From an uncultured Bacteroidota bacterium (lineage in GTDB: Bacteria > Bacteroidota > Bacteroidia > Chitinophagales > Chitinophagaceae), in NCBI GenBank assembly GCA_946480675.1, contig CAMLKS010000007.1:1-19001 (forward strand): DNA of 19,001 nucleotides, given 5' to 3'. Made by a program: the position numbers and the translations under genes. Of the stretch, positions 13,783 through 19,001 are shown piece after piece. How positions within the stretch are numbered: position 1 is the stretch's first letter; the number at the start of each line of letters is the position of its first letter. Under the pieces are notes generated by a model. It saw only the letters and a list, made by a program, of their open reading frames with translations, was not told the origin of the DNA and made no database searches.

Positions 13783-15144
13783 ATGAAGTATATACACTTT
13801 ATTGCCGTGGGCGGTGCGGTGATGCACCAGCTGGCCCTGGCACTAAAAAAACAGGGAAATGTAGTAACGGGCAGCGACGATGAAATAAATGACCCTGCCA
13901 AAAGCAACCTGGCAGCAGCGGGCATTTTGCCGGAAGCCTATGGCTGGTTTCCTGAAAAAATAACTAATAAGCTGGATGCCATAGTATTGGGCATGCATGC
14001 CAAAGCCGATAACCCGGAACTGCTGGCAGCGCAGAAACTGGGCATACCTATCTACTCCTTCCCGGAATATATATATGAAGTGAGTAAGGAGAAAAAGCGT
14101 GTAGTGATAGCCGGCAGCCATGGAAAGACCACCATCACATCCATGGTGATGCACATACTGCGCCACCAGGGAGTAGACTTCGACTATATGGTGGGTGCTA
14201 AAGTAGCAGGGTTCGACCAATCGGTACGATTGAGCGATGCCCCCATTATAGTATTGGAGGGCGATGAATACCCTGCGTCCGTTATTGAAAAGAAACCCAA
14301 GATATTCTTTTACCACCCGCACATCAGCGTGCTGAGTGGCATAGCCTGGGACCATATCAATGTATTTCCCACTTACGAGATATACCGCAGCCAGTTTGAA
14401 CAATACCTGCAGGGCATAGCAGCGGGGTCGCCGGTATTTTATAACGATACAGACCCCGAAGTGAGCGATGTGATCACTACATCGGCACAGCATTTAGATG
14501 CACAGCCATATAGCATGCCCGCCTTCCATTACGAAGATGGCATTGCCGTGCTGGAAACAGCGCATGGTAACGTACCCGTATCGGTATTTGGCAGGCACAA
14601 CCTGCTGAATATGCAGGGGGCGATAGCGGTGTGCAAACAATTAGGTATCAACGAGGCAGACTGCTACAAAGCTATAGCCGACTTTAGCGGTGCGGCGCGC
14701 AGGCTGGAAAAGATATACTCATCGGACAGGCTGGTGGCTTACCGCGACTTTGCGCATGCGCCATCGAAGCTGAAAGCCACGCTGGAAGCCGTACGCGAGG
14801 GATACCCGAAGCACAAGTTGATAGCCTGTTTCGAGTTGCACACGTATAGCAGCCTGAACGAACAGTTTTTGAGTGAATATAAAGGCAGTATGGATGCGGC
14901 AGATGCGGCCATTGTGTACTTCAGCCACCATGCGCTACAACTGAAAGGCCTGCCCAACCTGGATACAGCCACTGTGCAGCAACATTTTGACCGGAATGAC
15001 CTGCAAGCTATAGATAACAAAACCACACTAGAAAAAACAGTTTCAGAACTGCTGAAAACAGAACAGCCCGTGTGCCTGCTGCTGATGAGCTCCGGTACTT
15101 TCGACGGAATTGACTGGAATGGCGTATGTTCGCAGCAAAATTGA
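13783..15144 (+). CDS. mpl: UDP-N-acetylmuramate--L-alanyl-gamma-D-glutamyl-meso-diaminopimelate ligase (Mur ligase family)
   Basis: The protein has 453 residues, the family's usual length. The enzyme reattaches recycled murein tripeptide to UDP-MurNAc, using ATP in the cytosol. The N-terminal Rossmann domain starts IHFIAVGGAVMHQLALAL (4-21), the Mpl form of the MurC 'HFIGIGG.GM' motif. GSHGKTT (111-117) is the P-loop, EGDEY (159-163) contacts metal and substrate, and WDHINVFPT (189-197) matches the central domain. FGRHNLLNMQGA and FSGAARRLEKI mark the start of the C-terminal domain. MurC would normally start with IGIGG and be shorter in the tail, so Mpl is preferred. The exonuclease gene follows after 14 nt, suggesting one transcript. 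Confidence 0.9.
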   Translation: MKYIHFIAVGGAVMHQLALALKKQGNVVTGSDDEINDPAKSNLAAAGILPEAYGWFPEKITNKLDAIVLGMHAKADNPELLAAQKLGIPIYSFPEYIYEVSKEKKRVVIAGSHGKTTITSMVMHILRHQGVDFDYMVGAKVAGFDQSVRLSDAPIIVLEGDEYPASVIEKKPKIFFYHPHISVLSGIAWDHINVFPTYEIYRSQFEQYLQGIAAGSPVFYNDTDPEVSDVITTSAQHLDAQPYSMPAFHYEDGIAVLETAHGNVPVSVFGRHNLLNMQGAIAVCKQLGINEADCYKAIADFSGAARRLEKIYSSDRLVAYRDFAHAPSKLKATLEAVREGYPKHKLIACFELHTYSSLNEQFLSEYKGSMDAADAAIVYFSHHALQLKGLPNLDTATVQQHFDRNDLQAIDNKTTLEKTVSELLKTEQPVCLLLMSSGTFDGIDWNGVCSQQN

Positions 15145-15158
15145 TAAAGCATAGATAA

Positions 15159-15944
15159 ATGGCCCAGCTTAACTTAAAGAAACCCATCATCTTTTTTGAT
15201 ATTGAGAGTACCGGAACCGACCATGCAAAAGACCGCATCATAGACCTGGCCATGGTAAAACTGATGCCCGACGGCACACGCATGAGCATGACCAAACGTG
15301 TGAACCCCGGCATGCCCATACCGCCAGCGTCTACCGCCATACATGGCATCAGCGATGAAGACGTAAAAGATGCACCGGTATTTAAAATGGTGGCCCATGA
15401 TATATACGAATGGATGAAAGGCTGCGACCTGGCCGGCTACAATTCTAATAAATTTGACATACCCATGCTGGCTGAAGAGTTTCTGCGTGTAGATATACAT
15501 GTAGACTTTACAGACCGCCATATGATAGATGTGCAGCAGATATTTTTTAAAATGGAAGCCCGTACGCTTGCTGCCGCATATAAATTTTACTGCAACAAGC
15601 TGCTGGAAAATGCGCACAGTGCAGAAGCCGATACACTGGCTACCATCGAGATACTGGAGGCACAACTGGACAGGTATAATGACCTAGGCCTGGAAGTGAA
15701 GCAACTGCATGACTTTACCAGCGGCGAACCGATGGTGGACTATGCGCGCCGGATGGTGATGAAAGATGGCCACCCGATATTCAACTTCGGTAAGTATAAA
15801 GGGCAGCGCGTGGAAGACGTTTTCAACCGAGAGCCACAATATTACGACTGGATGATGCAGGCTGATTTTTCCCTGCATACGAAGCAGAAGATATCGGAAA
15901 TACTAAACCAGATGAAGCTGAAGAAGCTGACGGGGAAAGCATAA
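15159..15944 (+). CDS. DEDDh 3'-5' exonuclease (DnaQ-like) with C-terminal DUF3820-like segment
   Basis: The protein has 261 residues. The exonuclease domain shows Exo I FFDIESTGTD (Asp14, Glu16), a conserved AIHGIS, Exo II NSNKFDIP (Asp100) and Exo III HSAEADTLAT (His153, Asp158), so all four acidic residues and the general-base histidine are present. The C-terminal part contains FNFGKYKGQRVEDVF and YYDWMMQADF, the 'fGKyKG..l.ev......Y..W' pattern of DUF3820, often fused to such nucleases. It probably degrades single-stranded DNA or RNA from the 3' end in repair or turnover. It is not the replicative epsilon subunit by any direct sign here. The gene begins 14 nt after mpl. A hairpin that includes its stop codon follows. 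Confidence 0.9.
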   Translation: MAQLNLKKPIIFFDIESTGTDHAKDRIIDLAMVKLMPDGTRMSMTKRVNPGMPIPPASTAIHGISDEDVKDAPVFKMVAHDIYEWMKGCDLAGYNSNKFDIPMLAEEFLRVDIHVDFTDRHMIDVQQIFFKMEARTLAAAYKFYCNKLLENAHSAEADTLATIEILEAQLDRYNDLGLEVKQLHDFTSGEPMVDYARRMVMKDGHPIFNFGKYKGQRVEDVFNREPQYYDWMMQADFSLHTKQKISEILNQMKLKKLTGKA

Positions 15945-15969
15945 GTGTTTATTTAACGAACGTTTATGC
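15939..15969 (+). terminator. Probable terminator overlapping the exonuclease stop codon
   Basis: An 11-bp stem (GCATAAGTGTT/AACGTTTATGC, including two G-U pairs in RNA) with a 9-nt loop is followed by ATAATTTGTTTATTTTAG, which is T-rich. The stop codon TAA (15942-15944) lies in the left arm. Confidence 0.4.
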
Positions 15970-15973
15970 ATAA

Positions 15974-16002
15974 TTTGTTTATTTTAGACCTTTCATAATT
16001 TG
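15974..16002 (+). promoter_or_regulatory. Probable promoter of the DPM1-like gene
   Basis: TTTG (15974-15977), then 18 nt, then TAATTTG (15996-16002), which is one base shorter than TAnnTTTG. The box ends 7 nt before the TTG start codon, so the transcript would be nearly leaderless. Confidence 0.45.
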
Positions 16003-16009
16003 CCCTGTT

Positions 16010-16714
16010 TTGGACAAACTTGTTATTATACCAACATATAACGAAAAGGAGAATATTGAACGTATCATCCTGAAAGTGCTGTCACTGGCAGGTGGGTTTC
16101 ATATTCTGATAGTGGATGACGGATCTCCGGACGGCACAGCGCAAATCGTAAAGAAATTACAGCAATCGTACCCCGAACAACTGCACCTGCTGGAACGCAG
16201 CGGCAAACTGGGGCTGGGTACTGCTTATATAGCAGGTTTTAAATGGGGATTGAATAAAGGCTATGAATACATCTTTGAGATGGATGCCGATTTTTCTCAC
16301 AACCCTGACGACCTGATACGCCTGTACCAGGCATGTGTGCATGGTGCAGATGTAGCAGTAGGCTCCCGCTACACCCGTGGCGGCAAAGTAGTAAACTGGC
16401 CGTGGGACCGGATATTCATATCTAAAGGCGGCGCATTGTATACCCGCATCATTACCTGGATGCCGGTGAAAGACCCTACAGCAGGCTTTATATGCTATAC
16501 GCGCAAGGTGCTGAGCACGATACCGCTGGATAAAGTACAATTCATAGGCTATGCCTTCCAGATAGAAATGAAATACCGCGCCTGGAAGCTGGGCTTCAAA
16601 ATAGAAGAAGTACCTATTACCTTTATAGACCGTAAAGAAGGCCAGTCGAAAATGTCGAAAGGCATTGTGCAGGAAGCCATGTACGGTGTATGGAAAATGC
16701 GCAAGGGCGATTAA
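16010..16714 (+). CDS. Polyprenol-phosphate mannosyltransferase-like glycosyltransferase (GT2, DPM1-like)
   Basis: The protein has 234 residues. The GT-A fold starts LVIIPTYNEKENIERII (4-20). VDDGSPDGT (35-43) binds the nucleotide, and EMDADFSHNPDD (90-101, with DAD at 92-94) binds the metal. VAVGSRYTRGG and FIGYAFQIEMKYRAWKLG follow, as in dolichol/polyprenol monophosphomannose synthases. There are no C-terminal membrane helices, so this is the short, DPM1-like form acting at the cytoplasmic face of the membrane. It probably moves a sugar from a GDP- or UDP-sugar to polyprenyl phosphate as a donor for envelope glycosylation. The start is TTG: no ATG lies nearby in frame, and family members begin at this exact point. 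Its stop overlaps the wbqC stop within TTAA (16711-16714). Confidence 0.92.
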   Translation: MDKLVIIPTYNEKENIERIILKVLSLAGGFHILIVDDGSPDGTAQIVKKLQQSYPEQLHLLERSGKLGLGTAYIAGFKWGLNKGYEYIFEMDADFSHNPDDLIRLYQACVHGADVAVGSRYTRGGKVVNWPWDRIFISKGGALYTRIITWMPVKDPTAGFICYTRKVLSTIPLDKVQFIGYAFQIEMKYRAWKLGFKIEEVPITFIDRKEGQSKMSKGIVQEAMYGVWKMRKGD

Positions 16715-17364
16715 CCTTTCTTCGCCATCCAGCTTTCCACCATACTGCGGTTATCCCTTAGCCATTGCATAGCATATGGCCCTTCGGTACATAATAAATC
16801 GAGCATAGAGAGATTGGGCACAAAACCATCACGGTCAGCAAACATCTGGTAATATGGTTCGGGCACCTGTACAGGGTTACGTTCTATACCCGGTTTTATA
16901 TCGCGGAGGTCGGCTGCAGCAGCATCATGATGCTTTATATAGCTTTCCGTGAAAGCTTCTTCAAACTGCAGGTGTAATTGCTTTTTCAGCCAGTGTATGG
17001 TGGCCATGTTGAAGGCTGTAAGCGACGTGTAGGGCTGTTCGAACAGAGGTTGCAATTCATACTCGTAATGATCGAAATAAGGAGAGCGTTTGTAAACAGA
17101 AACCAGCGTGCGCCAATGGCGGGTTTGCCAGCGTTCTTTGTTATATATCACTACATCGTTCATAGGTGTGCGCTGCTCGCGGCCGCTTTCCAGCGGTATA
17201 GATAGCTGGATGCTGCCATTGGAGCCGGCAATAAAATATTTATTGCGGTAGCTCATCTTCTCGAAATGTTCGGCCCCGTCGAATAATACCTTATCGGCAC
17301 CGGATACCTGCAACCACCATGCTATATTAGGAAACGGGATAATAGAACTAACAATAAACGCCAT
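16711..17364 (-). CDS. WbqC-like family protein
   Basis: The protein has 217 residues, full length for the family. The start, SSIIPFPNIAWW, resembles the 'hQP.y.p...y...i..aD.....d' opening of the WbqC family (PF08889), and SYRNKYFIAGSNGSIQLSIPL fits 'yrnR..I....g...LtvPv'. RHWRTLVSVYKRSPYFDHYEYELQPLF matches 'W...h..si...Y.kspyf..y...l..l'. WbqC proteins sit in O-antigen or envelope gene clusters but their activity is not known. The ATG at 17364 faces the GWxTD gene across an 81-bp divergent gap. The 3' end abuts the DPM1-like gene, sharing a TTAA for both stops. Confidence 0.88.
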   Translation of the reverse strand: MAFIVSSIIPFPNIAWWLQVSGADKVLFDGAEHFEKMSYRNKYFIAGSNGSIQLSIPLESGREQRTPMNDVVIYNKERWQTRHWRTLVSVYKRSPYFDHYEYELQPLFEQPYTSLTAFNMATIHWLKKQLHLQFEEAFTESYIKHHDAAAADLRDIKPGIERNPVQVPEPYYQMFADRDGFVPNLSMLDLLCTEGPYAMQWLRDNRSMVESWMAKKG

Positions 17365-17423
17365 GCTTAGGTAATAATATCATAAAATGGACGCTGTGGC
17401 CCTGCAAAAACTAAATGTTGCTG

Positions 17424-17430
17424 TAATTTG
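17424..17430 (+). promoter_or_regulatory. Likely -7 element (TAATTTG) of the GWxTD gene
   Basis: TAATTTG, the same 7-base form as at 15996-16002, ends 15 nt before the ATG at 17446. A TTG within it (17428) is in frame with the gene but is better read as promoter sequence. Confidence 0.35.
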
Positions 17431-17445
17431 CGAAAAATACAAAAA

Positions 17446-18912
17446 ATGAAGAGATGGCCCGGGCTTAGTTTGTTGTGTATGCTTTGCTTCTTTCGCGCAG
17501 GGGCGATAGAAGTGGTAGCATCGCACAAAGTGTTTTATGTGCCTGACAACAACGGCTACAGTGCCTACGCCGAAGTGTATTGGCAAATAGCGCCCGGCAG
17601 CTTGCTGTTTATGGAAGTAAACCCGGGGCAATTGATAGCTAAGGTAAAGACCGAAATCACCTTCAGGAATGAGGCCGGCGTAGTGCTGCAAGACAAATAT
17701 ATTATGCAGACCAACCCTGTAGCTACCCAGCAGCAAGCCTTTGCACAAAACATTACCGAACTGCAACGCTATAAGCTACCGGCCGGTAAAATGTGGATGG
17801 AACTGAAGCTGACCGAAGTAATAGATTCGAACAGCCAGTTTTATACTGTAGATACGGTGCACGTAACGCCGCCATCGGGCAAGCCCATGTATAGTGAAGT
17901 GCAATTGCTGGATACTGTTTTTAATTCTGACGCGCAGACCGTATTCAGCAAGAATAACAGGCAACAAATACCCCTGTGCGCCAACTTTATAGATAACGGC
18001 CGCAATACGCTGTTTTTCTATAGTGAGCTGTATGACAGTAATACCTTACCCGATAGCACGCTGCTGATACAGAAAACCTATATATCGCGCAGGCCACTGC
18101 AGGAGGCGGGTTTTAAAATGTCTGCAACGGATACACTTAAAAGTGCAGCAGTGCATCCTGTATCCGGTAAATTCAACATCAGCGACCTGCCATCGGGCAA
18201 TTATTACCTGAACATTGTATTGCAAGACAGGACACAGGAAGTACTTGCCAGCAGCAGCGCTTTTTTTCAGCGGGTGAATGATAAAAAGGCGGGCAGTAAT
18301 GACGAGTCTGACACTGTAGTATTTGAAAAGGTAAACTACCTGGATATCAGCACCACTTTTGTAGCCAAGTTTACCGTGCCGCAACTGAAGGCGATACTGA
18401 AAATGATACGCCCCATCAGCACACCCATAGAGGTGAATACGATTAACAATTTTGCCCATAAGCCGGATGAAAGTTATATGCGCTACTTCATTTATAACTT
18501 CTGGAAAGCGCGCAACAACCAGGACCCTAAAAAGGCATGGGATGCGTATACTGAAAAAGTAAAGGAAGTGAACAACCTGTTTCGCGGTACGGGCAAACCG
18601 GGGTATGAAACAGAACGTGGCGAGATATACCTGAAATATGGTGCACCGAATGAGCGCATTACCGTAGAAAGTGAACCCGGCGCCAGGCCTTATGAAATAT
18701 GGACCTATAATGTGCTGCCACGCCATCAGCAGGGGGCTACACTACTTTTTTACAGGCCGGCACAAATGGTAGGCGATTTTGAACTGCTGCATAGTAACAT
18801 ACGCGGGGAGCGCAGAAATACCGCATGGCGCTCTATATTATACATAGCAACCGGATCGAGCAGCCAGAACCTGAACTCGCGTGCGGAGCAATATTTTCCG
18901 GGAAATAAATAA
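17446..18912 (+). CDS. Secreted GWxTD-domain protein
   Basis: The protein has 488 residues from the ATG at 17446. A signal peptide spans about 1-20 (KRW, a hydrophobic LSLLCMLCFF core, cut near RAGA). The long middle region (about 25-370) alternates beta strands and polar turns, as in extracellular Ig-like or adhesion modules. The last ~100 residues form the GWxTD domain: GKPGYETERGEIYLKYGAPNER, then RPYEIWTYNV. The signature 'GWxTDRG.IYi.yG.P' is here GYETERGEIYLKYGAP, so Trp is Tyr and Asp is Glu. GWxTD-domain proteins are common in Bacteroidota and lack a settled function. The C-terminal GNK follows no sorting-signal pattern that I recognise. The gene is divergent from wbqC and precedes dapF by 51 bp. 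Confidence 0.82.
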   Translation: MKRWPGLSLLCMLCFFRAGAIEVVASHKVFYVPDNNGYSAYAEVYWQIAPGSLLFMEVNPGQLIAKVKTEITFRNEAGVVLQDKYIMQTNPVATQQQAFAQNITELQRYKLPAGKMWMELKLTEVIDSNSQFYTVDTVHVTPPSGKPMYSEVQLLDTVFNSDAQTVFSKNNRQQIPLCANFIDNGRNTLFFYSELYDSNTLPDSTLLIQKTYISRRPLQEAGFKMSATDTLKSAAVHPVSGKFNISDLPSGNYYLNIVLQDRTQEVLASSSAFFQRVNDKKAGSNDESDTVVFEKVNYLDISTTFVAKFTVPQLKAILKMIRPISTPIEVNTINNFAHKPDESYMRYFIYNFWKARNNQDPKKAWDAYTEKVKEVNNLFRGTGKPGYETERGEIYLKYGAPNERITVESEPGARPYEIWTYNVLPRHQQGATLLFYRPAQMVGDFELLHSNIRGERRNTAWRSILYIATGSSSQNLNSRAEQYFPGNK

Positions 18913-18916
18913 GCAG

Positions 18917-18928
18917 TATAGCGCTATA
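18917..18928. repeat. 12-bp perfect palindrome (TATAGCGCTATA)
   Basis: The perfect palindrome lies 4 nt after the GWxTD stop codon and 35 nt before the dapF start. It could be a protein-binding site or, less likely, a short hairpin. Nothing in the sequence identifies a binder. Confidence 0.3.
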
Positions 18929-18951
18929 TGCCACGCTACAGAAAAGCGTTT

Positions 18952-18959
18952 TAATTTTG
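18952..18959 (+). promoter_or_regulatory. -7 box (TAATTTTG) of dapF
   Basis: This is an exact TAnnTTTG, only 4 nt before the dapF ATG. No TTG lies 17-23 nt upstream. If used, transcription would start at or just inside the start codon. Confidence 0.45.
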
Positions 18960-18963
18960 ACAG

Positions 18964-19001
18964 ATGAACATTGCATTTCATAAATATCAGGGTACGGGTA
19001 A
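18964..19001 (+). CDS. dapF: Diaminopimelate epimerase, N-terminal fragment
   Basis: Only 12 codons are in the window, reading MNIAFHKYQGTG. Family members begin 'M.i.F.KYQGTGNDF', so the call is reasonable although brief. DapF converts LL- to meso-diaminopimelate for lysine and murein synthesis. The gene runs off the window end. It lies some 3.8 kb from mpl, whose substrate contains meso-diaminopimelate. Confidence 0.7.
   Translation, partial: MNIAFHKYQGTG

Noticed and set aside
13716..13925. Upstream extension of the small lipoprotein frame
   Set aside because: It runs antisense into mpl and would place the lipoprotein signal in the middle of the protein.
17428..17445. TTG start adding six residues to the GWxTD protein
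   Set aside because: It lies in the TAATTTG element; the ATG at 17446 gives a normal signal peptide.
1..19001. CRISPR array, tRNA, rRNA, insertion sequence or integrase
   Set aside because: No regularly spaced repeats of 20-50 bp, no cloverleaf, no conserved rRNA stretch and no transposase or integrase motifs are seen; the 7-bp arrays have no spacers.

Overview
The window looks like a stretch of a Bacteroidota chromosome, probably Chitinophagales/Chitinophagaceae. Three things suggest this. The protein families are typical of the phylum: a Bacteroidota-type BshC, an Mpl-like Mur ligase, a GWxTD-domain protein, WbqC, a PF13568-type porin and a TonB-like protein with a Gly-rich linker. Many genes are preceded by the Bacteroidota -7 promoter box TAnnTTTG. 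Recognisable GGAGG-type ribosome sites are almost absent. Genes are packed tightly, and no gene-free gap reaches 300 bases (the longest is 1-219). I see no rRNA, tRNA, CRISPR or insertion sequence.

Layout: 1-219 is AT-rich and holds only a -7 box. Then come a solitary terminase-small-subunit-like gene (220-1053), a DUF1835/DUF3658 protein (1168-1989), a four-helix membrane protein (2058-2726) bracketed by two arrays of 7-bp repeats, an orphan radical SAM protein with extra cysteines (2823-4106), a TonB-like protein (4143-4997) and folC (5007-6362). The 3' end of folC overlaps by 33 bp the end of a minus-strand operon that reads Gfo/Idh/MocA oxidoreductase (9653-8667), lipoprotein (8620-7760), polyprenyl-phosphate sugar transferase (7751-6330). 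This operon probably serves surface-polysaccharide synthesis. Also on the minus strand are radC (10412-9726) and a RelE/ParE toxin with its antitoxin (10968-10448).

The plus strand resumes with bshC (GTG start), a small outer-membrane beta-barrel gene with a strong promoter and terminator, a 45-residue lipoprotein on the minus strand, then mpl, a DEDDh exonuclease and a DPM1-like glycosyltransferase (TTG start). The last of these converges on wbqC so closely that one TTAA supplies both stop codons. A secreted GWxTD-domain protein follows, and the window ends in the first 12 codons of dapF.

Functional themes are the cell envelope (sugar transferase, oxidoreductase, DPM1-like enzyme, Mpl, DapF, WbqC, porin, lipoproteins), low-molecular-weight thiol and folate metabolism (BshC, FolC) and a small accessory patch (RadC plus toxin-antitoxin). 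The most interesting signals are the very short or absent leaders implied by TAnnTTTG boxes 4-8 nt before start codons, the 7-bp repeat arrays around the membrane/radical SAM pair, the radical SAM protein itself, and the tiny lipoprotein divergent from mpl.
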